A stretch of DNA of 64,000 nt, taken from Lumbricus rubellus (lineage: Eukaryota > Annelida > Clitellata > Crassiclitellata > Lumbricidae). Below, piece after piece: positions 44,501 to 57,403 of this stretch. The stretch is taken from positions 34,138,518 through 34,202,517 of the forward strand of contig OX243823.1 in assembly GCA_945859605.1 (NCBI GenBank), given 5' to 3'. The stretch's first letter is position 1, and each line of letters starts with the position of its first letter. The notes beneath the pieces were generated by a model. That model had not been told where the DNA came from, made no database searches, and saw only the letters and a list, made by a program, of their open reading frames with translations. Both the position numbers and the translations under genes were made by a program.

Positions 44501-46500
44501 CGACCCGGCTCACTTTCAGCCCTGTCTATAGATGCTTATTAAACAATAGACGTGTACAACACTGTACAGTAACTAATCATCTGTCCAATCATTTCTAGAT
44601 CATTACCAGGATCAGACGCAGACAGACGCTCCTCCTCCGCCCGTCTTTCGTGACTTCCTCATTGGATATCCAACACAGAAAGGTAACAACACACAGACAC
44701 GAACACACACACCTACATCTTATGTTCTCTCTACAGAAACATCTTAACCTTCTAACCTTTCATGAACATGGTCAATGTTGCAAGGTCTCGGATTCAAATC
44801 CCCCACTCCATGATTTCTTTTCTACCAAAACATGCATCTACAAAGAATATTACGCTGACCATACATTGTTGTTGGTGGTGCGCTGGGTTGTGAAGGAGAG
44901 GGAACTGACCATTCATTCTCATATGCCAAGGTTCAGAAATTTATGTTGCTAAAATCACATACCATGGCTGCCGTACATGGTTTGTGTTTACTAAAGCTAT
45001 GGCGTATGCTTTATATATTTTACTCTATCCTAAAATGGCTCTAACTGACAGCAGGATAAAATAAGTATTGAACTCATAATTAGCAAGTTGTGCAATGGAG
45101 TAGCACAATCATAATCTTGTCAGGGTAGTGATCCATCATATTATAATGATTGCATCATGGAATTTGGTAACTTTTGGAAGGCTCACTAAATTCTTTTTTT
45201 ATGTAATCAGACCTCTTGTAAAGGTTCCTTTTAAGAAGCTCTGTTTATACCAGCCTAACTGATGTTAAAGTCGCCAAGAAGCGAAATTTTAGCGAATTGC
45301 ACTATAAAAACAAGAAGAGAGATGGCTAGGTAGAGGAGGAGGAATATGTCGTCAAGATATTCGTTGACTTTGATGTTTTAGACTACCGTTCGTTTCGTAA
45401 CACTGTTCTTGGATCGTGGTACATCAACGCTCTCGTCCAGGTCTTCATGGAAAGAGCGCACGACACCAGTCTGTCGGATATGATGAGCATGGTGAGCAAG
45501 TTTTTCCGAAATTCCTTGCTTTATCAGGCGGCTGAAATCTAATATGAACCCTAATTATACAGACAACCAGCACTGATGTTATGGTAAAACTCGATCCACA
45601 GTAGGAGTGGAGAGTCTCCACTTAGTAGTGAGGGACCTTAGGACAAATTCTTTGCTCATAATTGCTCATTGTTATTAGTGTTGTTCTATCATAGGTCTTG
45701 TGGGTGCACTTCTTTACTTTGGATACTTAATGCAGTTGAACTGTATTTGTCTGAACCAGCAGTGAAAGACCTTCTGCTGTAGTGAAATGTACGAGAAAAA
45801 CTTTGATTCAATTTCATTGCTTCCAGTTTTTATGCAGCACGGTTTCTTCATTCATTTTAAACGCTGGCTTCCTATATGTGACTATTTTATCCACCTCACG
45901 CTGGCTCCTCATTAACTACTCAGTGCCATCTTACTTATCATCAATGGTTCCACCCTGTTGTAGTTCTGCGAATGAAGGCATAACTTGTTTCTATCAGAAA
46001 TACTCTTTTTTTCAAGTTGAAAGTATATTTAACACATCTTCATATACGTACTTGTCTTTGGCCGGTTAATTCACAGTTGCTAATGTTCTGAAGTATTCTA
46101 TCACTCACAAGTTAGCTTAGTTAGAAGAATCCAGTCTGTTAAAATTTGCCAAGCAGACAAATTACTGTTGTATCGTACACGAAATATTTAAAAATGCCAT
46201 GTTCAGCTGAAAAGCTTGACAAGGACCCATCAGATGTTTGTTGAACGGCCCTAAACTGAGGTTAAGAATGACTGCTTTTAAGTTATCTCCTACGTATAGA
46301 AAGTTCAAAGAGATTGTTAGTTAGAACAGTTAGAAACCGCTTCTCTTTGTTTCTAGGTGACAGGAAAGGTTTCATGTTGGACAACAGACACAGGTCATCC
46401 AGACAGTCACCAGAAAGGACAAACTGCAACTTACACGAGTCACTTGACAAAATCGCTTTTCTTCTTCCCAGGAATTATTACAGAAAACGACAACAGATAA
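38505..46500 (+). CDS. Initiator-type caspase with three tandem CARD domains, complete, 791 aa
   Basis: Ten coding exons: 38505-38675, 39432-39773, 40396-40779, 41124-41766, 42248-42330, 43020-43187, 43906-44152, 44599-44682, 45382-45491, 46357-46500 (TAA). Phases agree throughout. Three CARD-like modules lie at about 1-103, 125-215 and 251-343. Each second half has the same pattern (RPFEDFIKFCEAL..NQGHV, RPFEDFLKFCDAL..NQKHV, RPDDDFLRFCVAL..NQNHV). Each CARD is split by an intron at the same place, so they arose by internal duplication. A Gly- and Gln-rich linker (~345-515) follows. The peptidase has R566/R567 in RRSGTERD, catalytic H625 (MSHG), catalytic C677 (QACRG), and SFR..GSWYINAL for substrate binding. 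It ends LTKSLFFFPG. By family it is a cytosolic cysteine protease cutting after Asp, activated by CARD-driven clustering on an adaptor. It is nearest to caspase-2/9 in layout. Confidence 0.92.
39085..39350 (-). mobile_element. Non-LTR retrotransposon 3' end
   Basis: On the minus strand the sequence ends TCAATAAACGGCTTACTTACTTACTTA, a 3' end with a short TTAC tail and no poly-A. It lies in the caspase intron 38676-39431. Confidence 0.5.
43485..43592 (+). mobile_element. Non-LTR retrotransposon 3' end
   Basis: Ends GCAAATAAAGGCTACTTACTTACTTA, the same style of tail as at 39085-39350 but on the plus strand. It lies in the caspase intron 43188-43905. Confidence 0.5.
44296..44524. mobile_element. 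hAT-type MITE, 229 bp
   Basis: Ends CAGAGCTGAAAGTG and, reverse complemented, CAGGGCTGAAAGTG, flanked by the exact 8-bp repeat TCTATAGA (44288-44295, 44525-44532). It lies in the caspase intron between the catalytic-cysteine exon and the next exon. Confidence 0.85.
45590..45690 (+). mobile_element. SINE body fragment
   Basis: Contains 'agtgagggaccttaggac' and 'ctcataattgctca', the body shared with the SINEs at 2996-3192 and 26590-26770, without the tRNA head. Confidence 0.5.
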
Positions 46501-47153
46501 TGTTATCAACAGATAATGTTGAAGAGAGCAGCATTTGTTGATTACAGTCAGTTCTTAACACGATATTGAGTCATTGTGTTGTCACAGGTTGATGATGTGT
46601 TGTGCTTTTTAAAACACCAGTGCAATAGAGGTTACTAAGCAGTTTCCAAACAACTACTGGACTGTGTTGCTCTCTTGTCACGTAACACGTGACATACGAG
46701 TGTCTCAGCACTGTTAAATGTCAGAAATGATACCGGTGGAAATTTTGACAACTATTATGACACAAAGAACATGTGATTTATTTTGAAGATTTTTGTGCAA
46801 ATTTCCAGTTCTTGTTTCATAATCTGTCTAACTTCTCGACATCTTTAAAACTGCTTCAATGATTATTAATTAGTAGGGAATTAAAAATTGTACAAAGTCT
46901 ACAAACTGCCAGAATGTTCAAAGTAGCATGAAAATGTGACTTTATTGCAATTTAACCGAGACAAAACTTTGCATTATCTTAAAATTAAGCAACATAATAT
47001 GACCTTAAACTTGTGGCCAGTGGTCCCCGGCAAGACTTCGCACAAATTCAACAGTTCACAAGAGAGAGTCTTGGGGAGTTATTTTGAGTTGCTGGTTACT
47101 CAGTCCATCATACATTCAGGTCCCTTTCAGTCTATTACGTTGAGGACAAACTG

Positions 47154-47159
47154 AATAAA
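47154..47159 (+). terminator. Candidate polyadenylation signal for the caspase gene
   Basis: AATAAA 654 bp after the caspase stop and only 32 bp before the CSTF1 stop codon on the other strand. The 3' ends would then nearly meet. Nothing else is recognised in 46501-47190. Confidence 0.35.
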
Positions 47160-47190
47160 TGACTGATTGAAAGATGAAGTCGTTCTCTGA

Positions 47191-50100
47191 TCAGTCTGTG
47201 TCTGTTTTGCGATACCAAAACCTCGCTCTGTAGTCGTCGCTGCATGAAACAAACGCTGGTCCAACCGGTGAATGCGCAATGCAACGCACGACTCCATTGT
47301 GACCTAACAACAAATGAGAAGCAACATCAACCACTCCAACATTGAAATACACACTCTCCCAGGTCTCCCTATCTCTCTCTGGCCCATGACCCAGCACTCT
47401 ATGTAGAATGAACATGTTTTTTATGTAAGGTCTCAGCCGTAGTCTGTTAAATTTCAATGAATTGATCGGCTAAGAACCTTCACTACCTTTATCCATTTGA
47501 ATGGTTGCAACGCCATCTAAGGTCCCCCATGTATGTTTCATTTTTTCGGATCTCACAGTTCTGAACGTGGGACCACTGCATTGTACAAATAGCTGTTCAT
47601 TTTGTTCATTTCTCAGCTTATGCTTGTGAATGGTGAAGGAAATAAGTGTAAGCAACTTGTTAGGATTTGCTAATTGCTATTAAATAATTGATTATTAATT
47701 CTTTTCTGGTTTGGACAGTTGAGTGAATTGTCGTTATCTGTTGAGTTAAATGATTTATCTCAATGTTTTCCAAGTCCAGTCATTGTAAGGTTTTCAATAA
47801 ACGATTATGTTGTATGATTTCATCTTTGGCTGTCAATAACTTACGAAGTTAAATGGAAACTTGCTAATGCTGATGCTGTTAAAAAAATTTTTGGCTTGAT
47901 ACAGTTGCTTAGTTAGCCATAAATCATTCTGTTAATCTATTTGAAAATAAGAAGAGTGGCTTTTGAAAAGTCAGACAATGGTTGTTGTTCCACTGATGTT
48001 GTTCACGTAGATCTGATGGAAGTGAAACATTTCTAGATTTCACACCGGCATCATCAGAAGACTCTCTTGTGATCCCATCTGATCAACAAACATGCATAGA
48101 TAGGTGCTATATAAATGCAATGGTTAAAGTTACAGTTACAACTGACCTAACGAGAGAAGTCGTTGGCGATCAGCGTTTCTTGAATCCCAGCAGCACAGAC
48201 TCGTCGTCTTCTCATCCGGAAAAAACACTAAATAATAATAACAACGACAACAGAAAACCATACACAGTATTACTGTTCTTAAAAGAATTGCTAAGAGGAG
48301 GGCTAAATAGAAATCTTAAGAAGAGAATGGTCAAAACATTGATATGGAGTGTGACGTTATTATGGTGCAGAGACATGGACAATGAGAACAGAAGACGTCA
48401 AGAGGCTGGAAGCTTTTGAAATGTGGATATATGGAGAAAGATGGAGAAAATCAGTTGGACAAAGCACGTTTCAAATGAAGAAGTACTAACGATGGTAGAA
48501 GAGAAAAGATCTCTGATGGACACAATAAAGATAAGACAAAAGAATTGGGTGGGACATTTGCAAAGAGGTGACTCACTGCAGAAAGAAATAATTGAAGGAA
48601 GATTGGAGGGAAAGAGGTGCAGAGTAAGGCCTAGACAAAAACTGCTGGACGGGATGATGGAAGAGGGATACAGAGAACTGAAGGACATGGCACAACAGAG
48701 GGAAACGTGGACACATTGGACCTGCCGCTTGGCAGAGAACGTAAAGAAGAAAGAAGAAATATTACATACTGTTCAATGCGCAAAGAACGTGTGGTTTAGG
48801 TAAAGGTTTAAAAACATTAGTATAAAAGCAACGTTTATGAACTGATGTAATCATGTGCTAATCAACCAAGATAAGTGGTAAAATAGGTGAGTAAAATATT
48901 TAACAATGTGGATAGATTTACCATAGTCTTCTGTATGATTGAAGATCGCTTGTGTCCTGTGCTCTTGTTTCCCAGTTGCACCGGCTCCAGTGTACGCAAT
49001 CAGACATCGAGATGTCGACAATTCCCACAGCTTGACAAGAGAATCTTTGCCACTCGAAAGAACGTACTAGAAAAGTACGAGAATGAAAACAACAGAGAGT
49101 TCTGACATAAAAATCCATGTATACCCCAATTATACATATATACATTATACAGGTCATATAATTATAAGACGAAAACGCAGAAAAATTATCTACATAAGTT
49201 TGTTTAATGACTTCTCTAGCAACATGAACTGTATGAAGGACTTAAAGTTTGCCATTGTGCATGAAGGTAATTGTAATTTTGTAATTGTAATTGCTAATCG
49301 AAATTGTAATCGAAGGTGTTCCTGTGGTGTCTATTCTCAACTATTCACTCACAGATCACGATTTCAAGAGACCACCTCTTCCTTACTTCTCAGCATTTAA
49401 TTATTCTGCTGACATAACAACAACTCCAGACGTATGGTAGGCTGAGCCGCCATTCCTCATTCGTTCCACGGATGGATCACATAAATTTATATAGCGCCCT
49501 TCAAGATCTCTACTCAGAGGTGGAGTGTCACTCAAATAAGAGAACAAAACAGCCTAAGTAATCAAATTCAGCAATCAATTAGCAACAATCAACAACAATC
49601 AAAATTCGCTATCATAACAAATCGCCAGAGTTAACTGAATCGCTTTCCTAACATAACTCTCGATACATTTTAAGTTGGCAGTGTCTTAGAGCCATGCATC
49701 CCATTACAACCAGAATCCAGTTTACACGAGGTCATACCAACTGCTTTCCAGCCATTAATAACCAGAGTTAGAAGCTGGAGAAGAAAGCGCTGCTACCTTA
49801 GAATTCCTCGTAAAGACAACGGAACAGACTTCGTTTCCATCGTGCGCTTTCACGAACGTACTGACGCATTTGTTGCTCACTCCGTCCCAGATCTTGATGT
49901 TGCCGTCCTTTGACGCCGTGACAAAGAGGTTGGCAGATGGACTGTACTTCACCTGTACACCAAAATATAACGTCCAGCTCTTAGTTAAGTTCGTGGTCAG
50001 ATCTACAAGACTACAATGGGTATTGGAAGACCTACGGATAAGAGAAAATTTATTTGGGAAATGTGCATTTTCAATAGGAACGAGTCTAAACTGCAGGGAG

Positions 50101-53100
50101 ACCTAAAGGCTGAAGAAATACTATGAATTTTGGGAAACAATGTTTTTTATTCTATTTGCCGATGACACCAACGTCTTTTACTCCAATGGTTCATGGCAGA
50201 CGTTGTTTCAAACTGTGAACGTTGAACTATCTAGCATAGCTGTTTGGTTCCATGCAAATAAACTCACCCTTAATTTAGATAAAACCAACTTTATTTTATT
50301 TAAATCCCACCGGAAAATAAAGCCAAGTGACAATCTCTGTTTGCTTATTGATGATATTTCCATCAATCAAGTTGAATCTACAAAATTCTTAGGTGTGCAT
50401 ATAGATCAACATTTGACCTGGAAAGTTCATATTAATCAAATTGCAACTAAAATTTCTAAAAATATTGGTATTATTTCCCGCGTTGCTTATATCTTGCCAA
50501 AGACAATTAGAATGAATTTATATTATACCCTTGTCTACCCCTACCTCACATATTGCAACCTTGTTTGGGCATCAACATACGAATCCAGGCTTCATAAACT
50601 TGTAATCTTACAGAAGAGGGCTGTTCGTATAATTGCGGGTATTCGTAAACGGGAACACACTGGCCCTTTCTTTAATGAACTTCATCTCCTGAAAATTGAC
50701 CAGATAAAGGATCTCCAAATTTGCGAGTTCTTTTTTCGACTCGAACACGGTCTCCTTCCTTCGGTATTTCAAGGTTACCTCCCTCACGCCTCTGACATAC
50801 ATTCGCATTTCACTAGGAATTCATCTGCTTTTCGCCCTGTCAAAGCTCAATCTAATACTAGGCGTTTTACTATTAAATCTTATGGCACTAAAGTATGGAA
50901 CACAATACCAATTGACATTCGTCAATCGAGTAGTCTGCAGGTATTTAAAAAGAAACTTCGTGTTCTTCTACTCTCCTCTACTAAAGCTACTTGAAGTGCA
51001 CATGACCATGTGTAGTTAAGATTTTAGTTAAGTACTTAGTTAAGTTTGTTTCTCTACATGCTCTTGACAATATAAGCTTTTCTGCAATCTGTCATCACCT
51101 AATTTGTTTTAGTCTCTTTCTTTTCAGCTATCTTGATTAATTTTTCTTGGGACTTTTTACTTGGGTGACCCTTCCCAGCGGGATGTCCATCCCTTTTGGG
51201 CCCCCCTTTGTAGCCAATGCATGCATGTTTTGTACTTTTATTGTTTTATTGTTTTCTGGTTGCAATAAAGTGAATTGTATTGTATTGTAAATGTATATTT
51301 TCAGTGGGAGGTACTTTGAACAATGAAAATTGTAGTGGGACAAATGTGCATCATTAACTAAATGGAAGATAGACAGAGGATGAGACAAACCCACAGATAA
51401 AGAGTGAAACATTTGCAAAAAATAGACCTTCAATATTTTAAGCTTTAAAAAATCGTCCCCTTAACTTCTTCAAATGCCACTCTGATCTCATACAGATAGT
51501 TCAACTAAAACTGGGTTAACACAGTCTTGTGAAGTCACTCGTCGCCATTTGCCAATGCCTCAGAATTAGCTCACCACATAATCAATGGACTCAGGAGCAT
51601 ACAAGAAATATTCTGAAACTTTACGCACAATCATCAGAAACATCTGTAAATTTCGCTGCACGTAACACGGCACAAAATGAAAGAAAGACGCACAATTCAT
51701 GAATAAATGATTACCGCTGTGATCGGTGACTTGTGTTGGTCGTTTGGATTGTGCGACACAAAACATTGGAATGTCTTCACATCGTACAGTCTCACTGCAA
51801 ACACCAAACACATCGTACAGTCTTACTGCAAACACCAAACACATACATGCAGAAACCAATGAATGCCATACTTAACATTAACCAGTAAATGACTTTGTTT
51901 TATTGGCATCAGCATATATGTGAAGACCATCTGCAATTCGGCGTGTATATACCTCACTGCAGCTTCACCTGGTTTGCAATCAACTGATGCCTTCTGCATT
52001 AGACAAATAGAAGTAACAATATACGGTAGAAGTCACTGATGATTGTAAGTCTGTGACACAGGTCATGGAAATCAAACGTAACAACCTCACTTTCTTAGCC
52101 TCAGCATTTCAGCAAACTGGAAGTTCGGAACAGGTGGCCAGCCTTCCCCTCACTTTTCTGGACCTCACTTCAACAGTGTACAGTTGATGCACTCATTATA
52201 CGTGCAACAAACTCACTAGAGGACAGTTTTAGCTAAAAAGGAATCTCAAGATATAAGAACTCTTGTCTGGTTGTAATCTGAAGCCCCAACTCGTCGGCTG
52301 CCAGTTAGTATCCCAGAGGAAACACCTGCTGAACACAAGTTCTACTTCTGTGTTGCAAATGCGTTCCATTTAAAAGAGTTTATACCATGGTAACGGGTAT
52401 GGTAGCTTCTTAGTGCATGGTGCATAATATAATATCTGTATGAAAATACACTCCATTCAAGTAAGAATCTTTCAACAGTGATGTGTTACGAGAGAGAGAC
52501 ACTCCAGAAATGTGCAGCAGACCTAACACACTGAAGACACAATTGAAGAGGACGTTGTTAGGCAAGAATTTAGGCCGCAGAACCAAGCTGCCTTACAAGA
52601 GATTTAAACAGAGTCGTCTTAGTGAACAATGAGAATATTATCACGTTGACGAAGTAAAATGTGGTTAAATGATCTCATAAGAAAACAACGTACATGTTGG
52701 ATGTTGGGTGCCAACAAGAAGGTAGTCGCCAGATGGATGGAAATCTAGACATCTCACTTCTGCTGCTTCCTATTGCAAACAGAACAAACAGACAATGAAT
52801 AATCAATAAAACGAATATATAATGAAACAAATTCATATTTAATTAACAGATCCATTGATCACTCACTTATCAAGTGCGGCTAAAAAGGAATGAAGGTCAA
52901 TTGGTCATTTAAAATGTCAATTAAGAACATAGATTTTATATAAATTTGTCTCAAACCTGGATGTTCTTGCACGCTTTCTTCACGGATGGTTTTGAAAACT
53001 CAAAGAACTTGATGGTGCAATCACGACTTCCAGAAATCAACAGCTGACTGTACGGATGAAAGGCAAGACAAGTCACTTCCTACGATATGAACAGACAACC

Positions 53101-56100
53101 TGTGGACATTACTATTTCTGCATAAATACACAGTCTAGTGGCTAGTGTGTGGGGCTATCTACCAAGAGAGAGGCTTCAGTTCTATTCATGATGGAAAACT
53201 ATTTCCAATTTCTATTGATTATCTATCGATGGGCTGATGCACATCAACCATCTCAGAAGTGGAAGCTTCAACCCAATTAAGCGTTTACTGAGTTTAATTG
53301 ACTTCACCTCGTATGATCAAAAGAGCAATTTGCATAAATGATTTCATGATGGATTTTATGAATCATACTACAAAACAATATCAAACAATTAATATTTTAA
53401 AACACAAGTGGCAACCCTCAACTCAAATAAATACCTAACATTGTAAAGTTTTCAATTCTATTACTAAACTTAAATGACATGAGTTTTAGCTGTGAAATTG
53501 AAAAGCATTGTCGACTGATTGTCATCGAGTCGAGTGACTACAATTACACTCTTGGCCTGTAATCCTACAATTGTTGGTTAGGTCTTCAAAAACCCCAGAG
53601 TTCTTGAAACAAGAAATTGTCTACACATAATTGTCTTGCACATCAGATTTAGACTTAAACTTGAAGTGTAACGAGAAAAAAGTAGATAAACAAACAAATC
53701 AGTAGATAATTAGAGATTTTATTCTATACACTTAATAGATTGATAGACATCAACTGCAATCCATTACTTCTCAACCTTTCACTCATGCTTCACATGCAAC
53801 TGCACGTTGAACTATCAGACCACGGCTCATACCGAAATATATGACAAATAATCTGTTGCCTCTTGGCCAGGGTTCAGGTATATGATTCACGACTTGTGTG
53901 CTGACTTTGGTTTGGTACCCAGGGGTCTCCACCCACCTAGGTCTTCAGAAACCCAGGACATTAAAAAACTCAATCCTCCAGGAACACACTGACAGGTCTA
54001 GTAATATCAGACATAGTGGGTTTAACATTAAACGCTAAGACGCACCCCAGTGTGATCATACAACGTTCGAATGACTGGATGATTCTCCATCTGCTGTTGA
54101 GGAGTTTCCTGAGCAAGAATGTCGGCTGAGGTCGCGCTTTTCGCCAGCATTCTCTCGACGTCAAGAATCTGTGAAATATGCCGACAAACGGACTAAACAT
54201 TGACTGACGAACTGAAAGGCCTCATATATAACAGGTAACTGCAAATTAAGAAAGCCTAGCATGTTTGCAAACCACATTGACTGACTAAAGTCTACAACAG
54301 CTGATATATTTTTGCAAACAATGTTGATATCGGCGTTGACAAACTTTTTGAATAACCAGTTTAAATAGAAAATATTGTTTTATTACCAAACCATTTAGAC
54401 TGACTGAAGTTCACAACAACTCATCTGGTTTTGGCAACCACTGTAACATCCTCATCGACAATTTGGATGAATTATCAGACATAAGTGTACACTTTTAGAT
54501 GACAAATCTCCACAAAATAACTCTGTGAAAATTTAGTTGATTGAATCAATAAGCAAGCAGAAGAATTGCTTGATTCCTTTACTGATTGACTGAGCTATTC
54601 ATTGTATTCATGGAAAAGGTAATTTAAATAAATACTTATTATTAATTCTTAACAGTTTTTCTCTGCACAAATGTTATAACCATAAAAACAATGAAAAATA
54701 GTCGGCTAACCTTAATCGAAGTATCTTCGGAACCTGTAGCGATTAGCTGACCTGAAGAAAACAGCAAAACAAAACCAATAAAAATCAAAATCAAACTTTA
54801 ACGTAAAATCATTTAAAAACAATTTGCCAACCCATAAAAATCATTATTCTGTAGTCATATAATTATCCATTAAGTGTTCATCCAAGAGTAACATTATTTA
54901 AATCATCATTCGTGACCCATTTGCACAAAAACCAGTTTTAAATCAGATCTTTGACTTCGTGAGCAGTCTGATATTATAACCATTTTGAACAGAAATGCAA
55001 CATCTCTAAAATGACAAAATTATCACTCAATCTCAATCGTAACTGGATTTGTGGATAAAAGAACTACTGGTCATTGCTAATATAAATGTAATGAACAAAG
55101 GTTGTTGGTAAATGGACCAATTCCAGTTCTCTTGCATGAAATTTTAAAAACTTCTACGAAATCATCCACGTAATACCCTCGAATGTTACTTTTCGCAAAC
55201 TTTATGTTCTTTGCATAATTACATATATTTAAAAAATAATAATCTGTAATAATCAAGCACGTGGGAAAATCACACTTTTGCTCGTTTTTCCTGAAACTGA
55301 ATATCCCGGCTTGCAGTTGGTTCTGCGCAGATTAGTAAATATTTATGATAAACATTCGAATGACTTAAAATCTGAGACAACTTGGAGGCAGAACGAGAGT
55401 CACCTTCCTACTCACTGACCTGTGCCATTGAAGACAGCTGTTCGACATGGAGCCTTGTGAGCTGTGACGTAACACGTCTCGTATTGAGATGCCTCAGGAG
55501 AGATCGTCTGAACTACAAAACAATTCACCATCATTCAACTGTAATGTCATGTTTACATAATCACCGTCTACATAAATAAATTTGACATTATGTGCAATGC
55601 TGGTGAAATGACAAGAGCAGGAGGCAGATGAGCAAACCAAAATGGGTTTGACTGTGTCTGTGGGAAATTGAGAAAATCACAATCGCTCAGTGCAACCATT
55701 GCTCTGCTGCATGGTCATTGTATCCACTTCAGAACAATGAAAGAAGGATATACAGCATACACTTGTATTGTATGCGATCAATTGCAGTGGTGTGGTATTC
55801 TATAAAATGCCGTTGTGTTGTATTGCATAAAATGCAGTTGTATTTTATTGTATAAAATGCAGTTGTATCGAATATAAGACGAACCATCAGTCTCGAATTC
55901 TAGATCAATTCCTGGTCCAAGCACAGGTTCCTGCTTCTGTTGAACACCATTCTCAGCTGCAACATTGAATAGTAAAGTGATTAAGTCAAAGAAATTTAGC
56001 TTGTAGCTATACACACATCGATCAATTCTGATATATATATAATTGCATTACAGAAGTCAACAGATTGATGTGGACAAGACAAGATTAAAAGCCCTTAGCA

Positions 56101-57403
56101 GTTATTTAAGGTATAATCCCAATAAAATGCAATAAAATGCAGTTGTATTGTATCTGCGTGTCGTGCTACAGTGGGCCGTATTTCGTATAACCTGTACCCG
56201 TAATCATTCTGCGGTTTGTCAGATTGAATGTCAATAAAGAAGATATTATTATTAATAAAGATTAGCTAATCACCAGCTCACACCTTCAACCAGTAGTTAG
56301 AAGATCCAAAAAAAATCAGCCTATAAAACAATGCCCATAACAAATTCAGTGAAACCTCAAACACCTTACGCAAAAAGGACCAAACTAAAGACAACAACAA
56401 CTGACTATGAATAGAAATGTATTAAAGCCGTGAACCTTCTTCTGCTTTGAGGCCGAGGGTGACGACCTTGAGAAGTCGATCTGACGGAGGACACGGCGGA
56501 CTGGCCATCGTGAGGTTGGCCAGATTGACGGCCAACGTCTGGTGACCATCGTAGAACAACTGACTGGAATTTATAAAAGTTCATCGAAAAAAGACATCGA
56601 AACATCAAACTCTGCAACTGATTAAAGAAAACAGCTTTCATTTGCCGTATTCAGCTCAGACCAAAAGTTCTTATCTTCCGTATTCTTCACTCTATTCATA
56701 GAACATTTTGTATAATGAAACAAACATCAAATTCACGTTCAGACTAACTGAGCTTTAAGCGTCAGAAAATTATATTTGGTAAAATGGAAGGTGGATTGGC
56801 TAAAAAAAAAATCTTGCTTATTAATGCTTAATTAGAATTTGGATTGATGTAAATAATTTATTATAAAAAGCTGCATTGATGTCAATAATAATTCTGGCTT
56901 AAATTCGTTGCAAGGCTGGATAAATTGTCAAAATTTCCGTGCTTAAATGGAAGTTACAATGACACGTAAAAATCACGGTTTGATATTTGATGCTACTAGA
57001 ATTCGTGCTAATTACTTACTTATTGATTGCAGTGCAGTGTGTGGCCGGATGGTATTATATAGCAGTGCTCTATTGTGTGACACTAGACCTAATTCTAACC
57101 GACCATCAAGACACCTGATCCTAAACGACACACGGTTCCCCGATACCATAGTTTATATGCCATGATGTGGACAGAGTAAATTGCGGAATAATTGCTAATG
57201 GCATATCGAATAGTAACTATGCAGGCGTTCAGGATTGGCAAACTATAAAGATGACAGCACTGCAAACGATCGGACAGAATGGGCGACAATAGATTGTTTT
57301 GCTCGCCGTGCCATCGTTAGCAAACATATTGCAAGACTAACCTGATCATCAGACGATAGAGTTGTTCTCGCTCTTTTGCCCCAAGCTGTAGTTTATTCAT
57401 CAT
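47191..57403 (-). CDS. CSTF1: CSTF1, cleavage stimulation factor subunit 1 (CstF-50), complete, 430 aa
   Basis: Thirteen coding exons (5' to 3'): 57342-57403, 56436-56563, 55885-55956, 55420-55512, 54711-54751, 54046-54168, 52957-53079, 52694-52769, 51715-51794, 49797-49952, 48922-49066, 48147-48227, 47191-47303 (TGA). The sum is 431 codons, against 431 aa for the human protein. CstF-50 is the WD40 subunit of the nuclear CstF complex that helps cleave pre-mRNA 3' ends at GU-rich sites. An N-terminal dimerisation segment has [10 protein letters not shown] and [10 protein letters not shown]. Then come [18 protein letters not shown] and seven-blade WD40 marks: [74 protein letters not shown] and [14 protein letters not shown]. 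Start: ATGATG at 57403, with a splice acceptor 90 bp upstream (57495), so there is a 5' untranslated exon. Confidence 0.96.
48235..48790 (+). mobile_element. Decayed non-LTR reverse-transcriptase C-terminal fragment
   Basis: Plus-strand frames, broken by stops, carry [29 protein letters not shown] and [19 protein letters not shown]. This is the C-terminal region of an RT polyprotein and resembles 62410-63250 (WRKMLRISWTEK, RCGRPRKKWLDE). It lies antisense in the CSTF1 intron between exons 48147-48227 and 48922-49066. Confidence 0.8.
50130..51290 (+). mobile_element. 5'-truncated non-LTR retrotransposon (reverse-transcriptase end plus 3' tail)
   Basis: Open frame 50140-50994 starts at the polymerase active-site box (LFADDTNVF) and runs uninterrupted for 284 codons. 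It passes [27 protein letters not shown], and [11 protein letters not shown] to a C-terminal [10 protein letters not shown]. About 270 bp of untranslated region follows, ending GCAATAAAGTGAATTGTATTGTATTG, a short-repeat tail typical of CR1/L2-like elements rather than poly-A. The 5' part (endonuclease, RT fingers) is missing. It lies antisense in the CSTF1 intron 49953-51714. Confidence 0.9.
51778..51839. repeat. 31-bp tandem duplication spanning the acceptor of CSTF1 exon 51715-51794
   Basis: 51778-51808 and 51809-51839 are identical but for one base. On the minus strand each unit contains TTTGGTGTTTGCAG and the first 16 nt of the exon, so there are two competing acceptors 31 nt apart. Only the inner one (exon start 51794) keeps the frame. 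Confidence 0.95.

Noticed and set aside
53130..53200. tRNA-like 'tctagtggctagtgtgtgg..cttcagttctattc'
   Set aside because: The B box is too degraded and no cloverleaf forms; at most an old SINE relic.
57030..57150. Possible third copy of the 317-bp MITE (ctaaccgaccatcaagacacctgatc)
   Set aside because: Only about 45 bp resemble the core and no inverted ends or 8-bp repeat could be found.
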